Numbered from the stretch's first letter, positions 8,426 through 16,172 are shown. The stretch is DNA of 64,000 bases from Aureimonas sp. AU22 (GCF_001463745.1 NZ_BBWJ01000013.1:44113-108112); one strand, 5' to 3'. The notes: generated by a model not told the origin, from the sequence alone. Numbers and translations: made by a program.

Positions 8426-9874
8426 TCAGGCCGGTATTCGCACCAGCGCCTTCAATCCGCCGAGTGCCGATTCCGACAGGAGGATGTCGCCGCCATGGCT
8501 GCGCGCGACGTCGCGGGCGATGGCGAGGCCGAGGCCGGTGCCGCCGGCATCGATGTTGCGCGCTTCGTCGAGGCGCACGAAGGGCTTGAACACGTCCTCG
8601 CGCTGCGCCGCCTCGATGCCCGGTCCGTCGTCCTCCACCGAAACCGACAGCCACCGGTCGTCGTGGCGCGCGACGAGCCGGACCGCCGTCCCGTGGCGCA
8701 GCGCATTGGCGACGAGGTTGCCGAGGCACCGCACGAAGGCGTCCGGGCGCACGGACACGCGCGGGTCGCCGACGAGATCCGTCTCGATGGACCGGCCCTT
8801 CAGCGCGGCCTCGTTCTCGAAGCGCGCGAAGACGCGTTCGAGGTCGAGCTCGCCCACCTCCTCGCCACCCTCGCCCTTGGCGAAGGCGAGGTACCCTTCC
8901 AGCATCCGTCCCATCTCATCGACGTCCTGCTCCAGTTCGCGCCGGTCCTCGTCCTCTTCCAGGAGGGCGAGCTGGAGGCGGAAGCGCGTGAGCACGGTGC
9001 GCAGGTCGTGGCTGACGCCGTTGAGCATCTGCGTGCGCTGCTCGATCTGGCGCTCGATGCGGTCGCGCATCTGGATGAAGGCGAGCGAGGCGCGTCGCAC
9101 CTCCGAGGCGCCGCGCACGCGAAAGTCCGGCGGCATCGGCTGGCCGCGTCCGAACCCCTCGGCGGCCTGGGCGAGCTTCTGGATGGGGCGGATCTGATTG
9201 CGCAGGAACAGGATGGCGATCAGGATCAGCACCAGCGACGTGCCGACCATCCAGACCAGGAAGATGTGGCTGTTGGAGGCATAGGCCGAATTGCGCGGCG
9301 CGAAGATGCGCAGCATCCGGTCGGGCAGCTGGATGCGGATCTCGACGATCCGCGACTCGCCGAGCGTGTCGATCCAGAACGGCCGGTTGATCTGCCGCGT
9401 GATCTCCTCGGACAGGATTCCGTCGAGGATGTTGAAGAAGGGCTTGGGGGCAGGCGCCGGCAGCGGCTCCGGCGGCAGGACGAGGACGTTGAGGGCCAGC
9501 CGTTCGCGCGCGATCCGGGTCACCTGCGCGTAGTCGGGCGTATCGGGGAATGTCTCGATCATGTCGATGACCGCCGCGATGTCCTGCACCACCGAGGCCG
9601 AGAGGCGCTGAGTCACGGTCTGCCAGTGCCGCTCCATGAAGACGAAGGCGACCACCGACTGAAGCAGCACCATGGGCGCGATGATGATGATCAGCGAGCG
9701 GGCGTAGAGCCCCTTCGGCGTTCGGCGCGAGACGAAGCGCTGGACCTGGCGCGAGAGGCTGCGCAGGACCGACCAGACGCTTCGCCGGGGTGCCGGCGGG
9801 CGCGTCTGGGCGGTGGGCACGCCGGGATCGGACGCTGCGATCGCGCCCGGCTCGATCGGGCGGTCAATCGACAT
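8426..9874 (-). CDS. EnvZ-like membrane sensor histidine kinase
   Basis: A 482-aa kinase: a Pro-rich cytosolic N-terminus, a first membrane helix (about 59-80), a periplasmic sensor region (about 81-203), a second helix (about 204-225), a HAMP domain (about 228-280), a dimerisation/phosphoacceptor segment with NGVSHDLRT (His289), and a HATPase domain with N box NLVANALRHG, DDGPGI and GGTGLGLAIA. All catalytic motifs are intact. The gene overlaps its response regulator by 11 nt and is the last of a marR-regulator-kinase operon next to ilvE. The signal is unknown; no ligand motif is visible in the periplasmic part. Confidence 0.93.
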   Translation of the reverse strand: MSIDRPIEPGAIAASDPGVPTAQTRPPAPRRSVWSVLRSLSRQVQRFVSRRTPKGLYARSLIIIIAPMVLLQSVVAFVFMERHWQTVTQRLSASVVQDIAAVIDMIETFPDTPDYAQVTRIARERLALNVLVLPPEPLPAPAPKPFFNILDGILSEEITRQINRPFWIDTLGESRIVEIRIQLPDRMLRIFAPRNSAYASNSHIFLVWMVGTSLVLILIAILFLRNQIRPIQKLAQAAEGFGRGQPMPPDFRVRGASEVRRASLAFIQMRDRIERQIEQRTQMLNGVSHDLRTVLTRFRLQLALLEEDEDRRELEQDVDEMGRMLEGYLAFAKGEGGEEVGELDLERVFARFENEAALKGRSIETDLVGDPRVSVRPDAFVRCLGNLVANALRHGTAVRLVARHDDRWLSVSVEDDGPGIEAAQREDVFKPFVRLDEARNIDAGGTGLGLAIARDVARSHGGDILLSESALGGLKALVRIPA

Positions 9875-10580
9875 TCAGGCGATAGCCGATGCCGCGCACC
9901 GTCTGGAGCCAGAGCGGATTGGCGGGATCGCTCTCGATCTTGCGGCGCAGGCGGTTGATCTGGACGTCCACCGTGCGCTCGCCGACCTCGGCCTCGTTGG
10001 TCAGGAGGTCCTGACGGGGGATCGTGTCGCCGGCCTTCTGGGCGAACTGCGTCATGATCTCCTGCTCGCGTTCGGTCAGGCGGATGATCTCGGTGCCGCG
10101 CCGCAGCTCCTTGCGCGAGAGCGAGAAGGAGAACGGCCCGAAGCGCACATGTTCGACCTTCTGGAGCGGCGCCGAACTGCCGCGCTTCAGGATGTTGTTG
10201 ATGCGTAGGAGAAGCTCGCGCGGGTCGAAGGGCTTGGCGAGGTAATCGTCGGCACCCGCCTCCAGCCCGAGGATCCGATCGTCCGTTTCGGAGCGCGCCG
10301 TGAGCATGAGGATGGGGATCTCGCGATGCGGCGAGACGGCGCGCACGAGATCGAGGCCGCTCTCGCCTGGCATCATCACGTCGACGATCATCAGGTCGAA
10401 CTCGAGCCCCTGCAGGATGCGTCGCGCCTCGGCGGCGTCGGAGGCGACCGAGACGCGGAACCGGCGCTCGGACAGGAAGCGCGACAACAGACTGCGGATG
10501 CGCCGGTCGTCGTCGATCACCAGGAGATGGGGCGCATCGTCCATGGATTCGGCAGTGACATGGTCCTCGACGATCGTCAT
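9864..10580 (-). CDS. OmpR/PetR-type winged-helix response regulator
   Basis: A 238-aa regulator. The receiver domain (about 17-132) has the acidic pocket Asp23-Asp25, phosphoacceptor Asp67 in LMIVDVMMPGESG, Thr94, and Lys116 in DDYLAKPFDP. The C-terminal winged helix (about 143-236) ends TVDVQINRLRRKIE...VRGIGYRL. The ATG directly follows the marR stop (TAGATG), so the two are translationally coupled. The arrangement of MarR plus OmpR-type regulator recalls the PetP-PetR pair of Rhodobacter, but orthology is inferred from order only, and the kinase partner is encoded alongside. Confidence 0.93.
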   Translation of the reverse strand: MTIVEDHVTAESMDDAPHLLVIDDDRRIRSLLSRFLSERRFRVSVASDAAEARRILQGLEFDLMIVDVMMPGESGLDLVRAVSPHREIPILMLTARSETDDRILGLEAGADDYLAKPFDPRELLLRINNILKRGSSAPLQKVEHVRFGPFSFSLSRKELRRGTEIIRLTEREQEIMTQFAQKAGDTIPRQDLLTNEAEVGERTVDVQINRLRRKIESDPANPLWLQTVRGIGYRLNVD

Positions 10581-11120
10581 CTAGCGATTCTCCCTACCGA
10601 TGCCCTTGCGCGCGAACCAGTCCCGCGTCGCCTTGCGATCCGCGCCCATTTCCAGAAGAAAGTCGTTCACGAGGCCCGGATCGTCCAGCGCGGCGGCGCG
10701 AAAGGCGGCGTCGATCCTGCGCCCCTGGGCGCGCGAGAGTTCCAACGTGAGATCGCGGCCTTTCTGCGTCGGATATAGGCGGCGTTGGCGCCGGTCGTCG
10801 GTTCCCTGCACTTGCGCGATGAAGCCGTCGTCGATCAACTGCCGAAGGACGCGCGAAAGGGATTGCTTGGTGATCTCGAGAAGGTCCAGAATCTCGGCGA
10901 TGGTCATGCCGGGATCGCGATTGACGAAATGCAGGATACGATGATGCGCGCGGCCGAAGCCATAGCGCTCCAGAATCGAGTCCGCATCGCCCGTGAACTC
11001 GCGATAGGCGAAGAAGAACAGCTCGATCAGGCGAAAATCGAGTTCGCCTCGCGTCGGCAGCGCGTCCTCGACGATCTCGTCGCCATCCGGGGCAGGGGCA
11101 TCGGCCAAGGGCATGTCCAT
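10581..11120 (-). CDS. MarR-family transcriptional regulator (PetP-like)
   Basis: A 179-aa regulator with the MarR winged-helix fold. The recognition-helix region is TIAEILDLLEITKQSLSRVL (about residues 73-92), followed by the wing VQGTDDRRQRRLYPTQKG (about 104-121). The N-terminus carries an acidic 25-residue extension. It heads the operon with the OmpR-type regulator and kinase. A near-palindrome lies 9 nt upstream of its start and may be its own operator. MarR proteins usually sense small phenolic or oxidised ligands, but no ligand can be named here. Confidence 0.9.
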   Translation of the reverse strand: MDMPLADAPAPDGDEIVEDALPTRGELDFRLIELFFFAYREFTGDADSILERYGFGRAHHRILHFVNRDPGMTIAEILDLLEITKQSLSRVLRQLIDDGFIAQVQGTDDRRQRRLYPTQKGRDLTLELSRAQGRRIDAAFRAAALDDPGLVNDFLLEMGADRKATRDWFARKGIGRENR

Positions 11121-11128
11121 CTGAATAG

Positions 11129-11143
11129 GTCAGTAGTGTTGAC
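11129..11143. promoter_or_regulatory. Imperfect palindrome before marR (possible autoregulatory site)
   Basis: GTCAGTAGTGTTGAC has matching outer arms (GTCA / TGAC) and 5 of 7 symmetric pairs. It sits 9 nt upstream of the marR start codon, where binding would block transcription or initiation, as is common for MarR-family autorepression. A TTGACG element overlaps its right arm on the plus strand. Confidence 0.3.
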
Positions 11144-11391
11144 GTATCTATCTCCCATTGTTACACCGGAGCAAGCGGTCGGGAACAGCGGACGGACCTG
11201 GCAGGCCGTGCAACCGTCCGTTATCGCGGTGCTTCCAGGGGCCCTGCCGTAATTTCATCCCATGATCGCCCCATCCTGAGGAAGGACTGGCGATCATGCC
11301 ACCGCGCCCGGGCGGTTGGGAGGGTTCGGCGGATCGCCGGGTCGATGCGCGAAGAAGACAGGAAAGGGCGCCTTCGGCGCGATCCCCCAAG

Positions 11392-12282
11392 ATGAGCAGC
11401 GTTCCCTTCGACCAACTCGACGGCCAGATCTGGTACAACGGCGCCTTCGTGCCCTGGAAGGACGCCAAGGTCCACGTGCTGACGCACGGGCTGCATTATG
11501 CCAGCGCCGTCTTCGAAGGCGAGCGGGCCTATGGCGGCGAAATCTTCAAGCTGCGCGAGCACACCGATCGCCTGATCGAGTCGGGCCGCATCCTCGGCTT
11601 CGACATTCCCTACAGCGCCGACACGATCGACGACGCCTGCAACGAGCTTCTGCGGCGCCAGGGCTTCCGCGACGCCTATGTGCGCCCGATCGCCTGGCGC
11701 GGCTCCGAATCGATGGGTGTCTCCGCGCAGCGAAACACGATCAACCTCGCGATCGCGATCTGGCAGTGGCCGAGCTACTTCGATCCCGAGCAGCGGATGA
11801 AGGGCATCCGGCTCGATCTCGCCGAATACCGCCGTCCCGACCCGATGACCGCGCCGTCGCGAGCCAAGGCGGCCGGCCTCTACATGATCTGCACCATCTC
11901 CAAGCACGCGGCCGAGGCGAAGGGCTATGCCGATGCGCTGATGCTCGACTGGCGGGGCCGCGTGGCGGAAGCGACCGGCGCCAACGTGTTCTTCGTCAAG
12001 GACGGTGTCGTCCACACGCCCGACCCGGATTGCTTCCTCGACGGCATCACCCGCCGCACGGTGATCGACCTCGCCAAGCGGCGTGGCTACGAGGTGCAGG
12101 TCCGCGCCATCATGCCAGAGGAACTGGAAGGGTTCACCGAGTGCTTCCTGTGCGGCACCGCCGCCGAGGTGACGCCGGTGGCCGAGATCGGGCCCTACCG
12201 CTTCACGCCGGGCGACATCACCCGCCGTCTGGTGGAGGACTACGCGGCCGAGGTGCAGCCGAAGCGCCTCGCCGCCGAATAG
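11392..12282 (+). CDS. ilvE: Branched-chain amino acid aminotransferase
   Basis: PLP enzyme of fold type IV that interconverts Leu, Ile and Val with their 2-oxo acids. The 296-aa product contains the PLP-lysine region SRAKAAGLYMICT (about residues 158-170), the catalytic-side block VAEATGANVFFVKDG and the cofactor phosphate loop TAAEVTPVAEIG. Two in-frame longer readings upstream encode Arg-rich residues unlike the family; the ATG at 11392 gives the typical MSSVPFDQLDG start. It is followed by a strong terminator, so it is monocistronic. Confidence 0.95.
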   Translation: MSSVPFDQLDGQIWYNGAFVPWKDAKVHVLTHGLHYASAVFEGERAYGGEIFKLREHTDRLIESGRILGFDIPYSADTIDDACNELLRRQGFRDAYVRPIAWRGSESMGVSAQRNTINLAIAIWQWPSYFDPEQRMKGIRLDLAEYRRPDPMTAPSRAKAAGLYMICTISKHAAEAKGYADALMLDWRGRVAEATGANVFFVKDGVVHTPDPDCFLDGITRRTVIDLAKRRGYEVQVRAIMPEELEGFTECFLCGTAAEVTPVAEIGPYRFTPGDITRRLVEDYAAEVQPKRLAAE

Positions 12283-12308
12283 CGCGGCGCACATTTCCGG
12301 TTCATCGA

Positions 12309-12340
12309 GGGCTCGCCGCAGCGGCGGGCCCTTTTCTTTT
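12309..12340 (+). terminator. Rho-independent terminator of ilvE
   Basis: An 11-bp stem (GGGCTCGCCGC paired with GCGGCGGGCCC, one G-T wobble) is followed directly by a T-rich tract. Confidence 0.85.
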
Positions 12341-12396
12341 CGTGCTCCTCAGCAAACATGCTGCCTCGAACGTCGCTTCCAGGACCCGCCCGCATC

Positions 12397-13035
12397 ATGA
12401 CCCTTGCCGCCGAGATCGTTCCCGTCACCCCGTTCCAGCAGAACTGTTGCATCTTCTACGACACGGAGGACAAGTCGGCCGTGGTCGTGGACCCCGGCGG
12501 CGACGTGGAGCGCATCGAGGAGGCGGTGAAGCGGCTGGGCGTGGCCGTCGAGGCGATCTGGATCACCCATGGGCACATCGACCACGCGGGCGGTGCGATG
12601 GACCTGAAGGAGGCGCTCGGGGTCCCGATCGTCGGGCCGCATCGGGCGGACGCCATGCTTCTGGACCGCCTGGAGGATCAGGCCCGCATGTTCGGGCTCA
12701 CCGGGGCGGTCCGCAACTGCGTGCCGGACCGCTGGCTGGAGGAGGGCGAGATCCTGTCCTTCGGAACCCATCGTTTCGAGGTGATCCACGCGCCGGGCCA
12801 TGCGCCGGGGCATGTCGTCTTCTTCAATCGCGACGCCCAGTTCCTGCATGCGGGCGACGTCCTGTTTTCCGGATCCATCGGGCGCACCGACCTGCCGGGC
12901 GGCGATCACGCACAGCTTCTCGACACGATCCGCCGCAAGATCCTGCCGCTCGGTGACGAGATCGGCTTCATCTGTGGCCACGGGCCCGGCAGCCGGCTCG
13001 GCGTGGAACGCCGGACCAATCCGTTCCTGCGCTGA
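12397..13035 (+). CDS. Metallo-beta-lactamase-fold hydrolase, YcbL/glyoxalase II-like
   Basis: A 212-aa single-domain MBL protein. The metal-binding signature ITHGHIDHAGG (about residues 56-66), the second His in HAPGHAPGHV, the Asp in LHAGDVLFSGSIGRTDLPGG and the terminal His in CGHGPGS are all present. This spacing is that of the short glyoxalase-II relatives (YcbL type), which hydrolyse S-lactoylglutathione or related thioesters; persulfide dioxygenase is less likely. Start 12397 (MTLAAEIVPV) matches the family; an ATG 13 codons upstream adds a Pro-rich stretch. Its 3' end nearly meets the convergent BA14K-like gene (6 nt apart). Confidence 0.88.
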   Translation: MTLAAEIVPVTPFQQNCCIFYDTEDKSAVVVDPGGDVERIEEAVKRLGVAVEAIWITHGHIDHAGGAMDLKEALGVPIVGPHRADAMLLDRLEDQARMFGLTGAVRNCVPDRWLEEGEILSFGTHRFEVIHAPGHAPGHVVFFNRDAQFLHAGDVLFSGSIGRTDLPGGDHAQLLDTIRRKILPLGDEIGFICGHGPGSRLGVERRTNPFLR

Positions 13036-13041
13036 ACCCGC

Positions 13042-13950
13042 TCAGGGTTCGCCCGTGCAGAAGCGCCGCTTGCCGTCCGCCGCGGTGTAGGTGCCGAGGG
13101 AGGCGTCGAAGTCGGCATGGCGCGCCACGCAGTCGCGCAGCCAGTCCGGCGTCCAGGGCTCGAGGAAGCCTGCCGGCGCCTCGACAATCGGCGGCGCGGG
13201 CGCGGGGACGACCGCAGGCGGGGCGGACTGCGCGACGCGCGGTGCCGGCGGATCGACCGGGCGTTCCGCCATGTCGGTATCGGGATAGACGCTGACCGCC
13301 CGCTCCTCGGGGCGCAGGTCCGCAAAGGGCGTCTCCACGGCACCGGAGGCTTCGCGCTCCGCCGCTTCGCGCCCCATGCCAGGTCGGAAATCCGGGGAGA
13401 TGCGGATGATCTTGGCCGTTCCGACATGGGCGACGGCAAGGCCGTCCCGCCCATAGGGGCGACGATCCAGGCGATCGGCCTCCACATCGAGGATCTTCGG
13501 GCCGCCCGCCATTCCGCCATAGGAGACGGAGGAGGGCGCACCGTTCATGTCCGGCGTGCCAATGACAATGAAGGAGCTGTTGGCGGTGCCGGCCGTGCCG
13601 TAGAAGCTGCCGCGATCCACCGCCCCGCCATAGTTGCGCACGTCGATCACGGAACCCGACGAGCGATAGCGCCGGGACTCCCGCCATTCCGGCGCGGCTC
13701 CCCATTCGCGGCCGCGGCGGTCGTCGCGGTAGGTGCGGCGGCTGTCCGGGAAGGGGTTATCCCGATAGGCGTGTCCGGCACCCGTCCGCGTGTCGCCGAT
13801 GCGGCCCTCGCGGTAGACTTGTACGTTCGCGGCCGCTCGCCCGCCGACGGAGGGGAACAGGTCGAGCGCCATGTCTGCGTCGAAGGCGAAGGAGGCATGG
13901 GGCATGGCCGCTATGCCGGCGACGCCGATCGCCTGGAGAATCCGCTTCAT
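13042..13950 (-). CDS. Exported protein with C-terminal BA14K-like domain
   Basis: A 302-aa protein with a signal peptide (MKRILQAIGVAGIAAMPHASFA, cleavage near residue 23), a low-complexity Arg/Gly/Ser-rich middle, a possible small beta-rich segment (about 115-190), an Ala/Pro-rich linker (about 225-258) and a C-terminal 35-residue module. That module, with W..D..RDCVARHADFDASLGTY and DGKRRFC, matches the Cys/Tyr pattern of BA14K proteins, a rhizobial family first seen as a Brucella immunoreactive lectin-like antigen. Family BA14K proteins are usually short, so this long exported version is unusual. Two CtrA-type boxes lie upstream. The start is the second Met; an ATG five codons earlier is possible. 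Confidence 0.75.
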   Translation of the reverse strand: MKRILQAIGVAGIAAMPHASFAFDADMALDLFPSVGGRAAANVQVYREGRIGDTRTGAGHAYRDNPFPDSRRTYRDDRRGREWGAAPEWRESRRYRSSGSVIDVRNYGGAVDRGSFYGTAGTANSSFIVIGTPDMNGAPSSVSYGGMAGGPKILDVEADRLDRRPYGRDGLAVAHVGTAKIIRISPDFRPGMGREAAEREASGAVETPFADLRPEERAVSVYPDTDMAERPVDPPAPRVAQSAPPAVVPAPAPPIVEAPAGFLEPWTPDWLRDCVARHADFDASLGTYTAADGKRRFCTGEP

Positions 13951-13966
13951 CTCGCGTCCTGCCACG

Positions 13967-13981
13967 TTAATCCTCGGTTAA
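13967..13981. promoter_or_regulatory. CtrA-type box, proximal
   Basis: TTAA-N7-TTAA, 17 nt upstream of the BA14K-like start codon. It matches the spacing of the full CtrA binding site known from Caulobacter and rhizobia. The cell-cycle regulator itself is not in this window. Confidence 0.55.
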
Positions 13982-14027
13982 GGATTGTGTGCAGGCGGGG
14001 CTAAGTCAAACGCTCGGGGGACGAGAG

Positions 14028-14043
14028 TTAAAACGGGGTTAAC
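14028..14043. promoter_or_regulatory. CtrA-type box, distal
   Basis: TTAA-N7-TTAAC, an exact match to the full CtrA consensus, 47 nt upstream of the proximal copy and about 78 nt from the BA14K-like start codon. Confidence 0.6.
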
Positions 14044-14047
14044 ATGC

Positions 14048-14080
14048 AAAACGGCCCGCCGAGGGATCGGCAGGCCGTTT
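14048..14080 (-). terminator. Terminator of cspA
   Basis: Inverted repeat AAACGGCC / GGCCGTTT with an extended inner stem, ending in TTTT on the cspA-sense strand. A second GC-rich stem (14093-14114) lies between it and the cspA stop. Confidence 0.7.
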
Positions 14081-14128
14081 GGAAGTCTTGAGAGGCCGGG
14101 ACTTTTCCCCGGCCGGAAGGGCGCGAGG

Positions 14129-14344
14129 TCAGTCGGCCGCTTCGAGGTTGACCGCCTTCGGGCCCTTGCCGCGCTTGTCCGGCTCGGTCTCGTAGGAGAC
14201 CTTCTGGTTCTCGACCAGGCCGGGCAGGCCCGAAGCCTGTACCGCGGAGATGTGGACGAAGATGTCGGCGCCACCGTTGTCGGGCTTGATGAAACCAAAA
14301 CCCTTCTCGGTGTTGAAGAACTTGACCGTGCCGGTCTGTGACAT
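14129..14344 (-). CDS. Cold-shock protein (CspA family)
   Basis: A 71-aa single cold-shock domain that binds single-stranded RNA/DNA. Both RNA-binding motifs are present: RNP1 as KGFGFIKPD (about residues 14-22) and RNP2 as DIFVHISAV (about 28-36). The start is the [13 protein letters not shown]; a longer frame upstream runs into the untranslated leader. The gene has an A/T-richer leader of some 300 nt upstream, typical of thermoregulated csp mRNAs. Which csp paralogue this is cannot be told. Confidence 0.93.
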   Translation of the reverse strand: MSQTGTVKFFNTEKGFGFIKPDNGGADIFVHISAVQASGLPGLVENQKVSYETEPDKRGKGPKAVNLEAAD

Positions 14345-14747
14345 GTGATGCACCCTTTTCCTTGGGCTATGTATGATCCCCTTGCGGGGTTTGCAGGCAA
14401 GTCTTGATGCGAGGAAAAGGAACCGATACATCGCGGTCCGCTTGCACGGCCCACCCGAGGGATGCGCCCTCGATACGCAATTCGTCCATCACCCGAGTTC
14501 GCGAAATTGCCCGAACAAGAAAAGTGTGCAAGCACTCGCTTGACTTTGCAAGCGAAAGTTTCAGGGGCTCCCTTCCTTCGTTCCCGACCGGTCCATTTGG
14601 TCTGCTCTGTCGCGGGCAAGTGGAGATAGATCGTTAGACTGACGATCCGTCCGGTGCCCCATTTCCGCCGTATGTGAGCCCGCGCGGAGAGGGGTGTCGG
14701 GAGGCGCTGCGGGCGGGCGACGTTTGGCCGTGTGCGGAAAAAACGAG
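14345..14747. other. cspA leader and divergent intergenic region
   Basis: About 400 nt with no convincing gene. On the minus strand it should hold the cspA promoter and a long 5' leader; a GGATCATACAT-containing stretch precedes the cspA ribosome-binding site (AAGGAAAAGG). On the plus strand a GGAAC-N18-TT match occurs at 14419-14443, but no gene lies close behind it, so it may be chance. Confidence 0.4.
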
Positions 14748-14772
14748 GGAACGATCCTCCGGCCGAGGGCTT
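14748..14772 (+). promoter_or_regulatory. GGAAC-type (EcfG/RpoE2-like) promoter
   Basis: GGAAC-N16-GCTT, i.e. GGAAC with TT 18 nt later, the spacing of alphaproteobacterial general-stress ECF sigma promoters. It lies 48 nt before the following exported-protein gene. Confidence 0.5.
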
Positions 14773-14819
14773 CCCCTTCACGAACCCCACACGGGGACCA
14801 ACCGATACGGAGATCCACC

Positions 14820-15173
14820 ATGAAGCGGATTCTGACCGCCACGGCCGCACTGGCCTTCCTCGCCGCCCCGGCCCTCGCGCAGTCCACGGACGGGGGCTCG
14901 ACCTCCGGCGGGACGACGATGATGCCGCAGACCGGCGCGTCCGGCACCGCCACGGGCGGCACCGACGCCATGGGCGATGCGGCGCGCACGGGCAACACGG
15001 CGGCCCCGGCGGGCGGCGCGATGGGCACGGACTCGACGTCCACCAGCTCGACGACGCCCGAGGCCCCGACGGCCAACGGCACGCCGACGCAGGGCATGGA
15101 CCCGGCATCCGGCGCGGCGGCCGACACCTCGACCCCGTCGGGCGGCCTGGTCCCGGGGCAGACCCCGGAATAA
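14820..15173 (+). CDS. Small exported Thr/Gly/Ala-rich protein with GLVPGQ tail
   Basis: A 117-aa protein not matched to a named family. Residues 1-21 (MKRILTATAALAFLAAPALA) form a clean signal peptide. The mature part is low-complexity, Thr/Ser/Gly/Ala-rich and probably disordered, with one short acidic stretch. It ends STPSGGLVPGQTPE, which recurs almost exactly at the end of the gene at 15806, two genes downstream. Promoter of the GGAAC type upstream and a strong terminator downstream make it a single-gene unit. An envelope stress role is inferred only from the promoter and signal peptide. Confidence 0.75.
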   Translation: MKRILTATAALAFLAAPALAQSTDGGSTSGGTTMMPQTGASGTATGGTDAMGDAARTGNTAAPAGGAMGTDSTSTSSTTPEAPTANGTPTQGMDPASGAAADTSTPSGGLVPGQTPE

Positions 15174-15199
15174 TCGTCGCACACTAAGACGTGAACCGT

Positions 15200-15230
15200 C
15201 GCCGTCCCGCACTAGCGGGGCGGCGTTTTT
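15200..15230 (+). terminator. Rho-independent terminator
   Basis: Stem CGCCGTCCCGC / GCGGGGCGGCG (11 bp with one G-T pair), loop ACTA, then TTTTT. Confidence 0.88.
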
Positions 15231-15234
15231 CGTG

Positions 15235-15260
15235 GGAACGCTGGGAGTGCCCGCCGCATT
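15235..15260 (+). promoter_or_regulatory. GGAAC-type (EcfG/RpoE2-like) promoter
   Basis: GGAAC-N17-CATT (TT at 19 nt), immediately after the preceding terminator and 33 nt before the next start codon. Confidence 0.5.
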
Positions 15261-15292
15261 GTGCTGGCAGATAGATTCCCAAGGACAGTGCC

Positions 15293-15634
15293 ATGCTCCG
15301 GCCCATCGCCTCCGCCCTCCTTCTTGCCGCCGCGCTTGCCGTGCCCGCCGGCGCGCAGACTATGGCTCCGGACGATTTCGGGCAGGGACGCAGCGTCTCG
15401 GAGCCGGCGAGCGGACTGCCGGGCGTCGGCATGGGCACCGGCTCGCTCGGCGGCGATCGGGGTACGCGCGGTCCGGGCGGGCTGCAGAACGGCGTCGGCG
15501 CCTACGGCAACATGACGCCGGACGCGTCGGGCTCGGCAGGCAACACGCTGACCCGCGTGCCGGGTTCGATCCCGGAAGGCGGCAGCAGCGGCTTCGGCAT
15601 TCCGCTCGGCGGGCCGGCGAACAACGGCCGCTGA
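15293..15634 (+). CDS. Small exported Gly-rich protein
   Basis: A 113-aa protein of no recognised family. Signal peptide at residues 1-21 (MLRPIASALLLAAALAVPAGA) and a mature part rich in Gly, Ser and Pro (GVGMGTGSLGGDRGTRGPGG), probably disordered. It lacks the GLVPGQ tail of its neighbours and ends IPLGGPANNGR. It has its own GGAAC promoter and its own terminator, so the three neighbouring small genes are separate units rather than an operon. Confidence 0.7.
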   Translation: MLRPIASALLLAAALAVPAGAQTMAPDDFGQGRSVSEPASGLPGVGMGTGSLGGDRGTRGPGGLQNGVGAYGNMTPDASGSAGNTLTRVPGSIPEGGSSGFGIPLGGPANNGR

Positions 15635-15667
15635 GGCGACGCGCCGCCCCTCCCGAACACGTGAACT

Positions 15668-15693
15668 AGGCTCGCTGCGGCGGGCCTTTTTCT
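15668..15693 (+). terminator. Rho-independent terminator
   Basis: Stem AGGCTCGC / GCGGGCCT (mostly paired) followed by TTTTTCTT. Confidence 0.75.
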
Positions 15694-15707
15694 TGGGTGA
15701 AGGGGCG

Positions 15708-15733
15708 GGAACCCGAGGGTTTGCCCGGCCGTT
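15708..15733 (+). promoter_or_regulatory. GGAAC-type promoter, exact EcfG consensus
   Basis: GGAAC-N17-CGTT is an exact match in both elements to the alphaproteobacterial general-stress (EcfG) consensus, 72 nt before the following start codon. Confidence 0.65.
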
Positions 15734-15805
15734 GCCACCTCAACGACACAATCGGCGCCCGCGGCCGTTGCCGGCCCGGCGCCCCTGTTTTCGAGGTGAA
15801 TGGTC

Positions 15806-16114
15806 ATGAAGGAATGTCTCTACGCCAGCGCCGGGCTCGCGCTGCTCCTCGCCGCGTTTCCGGCGCTCGCCAACGACCCGCGCGAGACGGGCACGATCCT
15901 GTCGCCGCGCGAGCGCGAACAGGTGGTGCGCGAGGTGCGGCTGCCGGACGGACGCGTGGTGCTGCAGACGGAGAACTACGGCTTCCCGGCCGCGTTCGGC
16001 TTCGGGGATGCGACGGGCAAGGCCTCGTCGGTGCCGCTGGTGAATGGGCGGACGCCCTCGGTGGAAGGCTCGACGCCGTCGGGCGGCCTGGTGCCGGGGC
16101 AGGAGCCGGAATAA
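15806..16114 (+). CDS. Small exported protein with GLVPGQ tail
   Basis: A 102-aa protein with a signal peptide (MKECLYASAGLALLLAAFPALA), then a short structured-looking segment (RETGTILSPREREQVVREVRLPDGRVVLQTENYGFP) and the tail STPSGGLVPGQEPE, shared with the gene at 14820. Start 15806 is chosen because the Shine-Dalgarno GAGGTG (15793-15798) is correctly spaced from it, whereas an ATG at 15800 would touch the Shine-Dalgarno. Family unknown. Confidence 0.72.
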   Translation: MKECLYASAGLALLLAAFPALANDPRETGTILSPREREQVVREVRLPDGRVVLQTENYGFPAAFGFGDATGKASSVPLVNGRTPSVEGSTPSGGLVPGQEPE

Positions 16115-16147
16115 GCGCGCAATCCTGACGCTGAACGCGCGAAAGCG

Positions 16148-16172
16148 GCCCGCGCCCCGAAAGGGGCCGGGC
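16148..16172 (+). terminator. GC-rich hairpin after small exported gene
   Basis: A near-perfect stem GCCCG-C-GCCCC, loop GAAA, GGGGC-CGGGC. The downstream tract has few T residues, so termination may be inefficient. Confidence 0.45.

Noticed and set aside
14419..14443. GGAAC-N18-TT on the plus strand in the cspA leader
   Set aside because: No gene starts within about 370 nt, and such matches occur by chance in this base composition.
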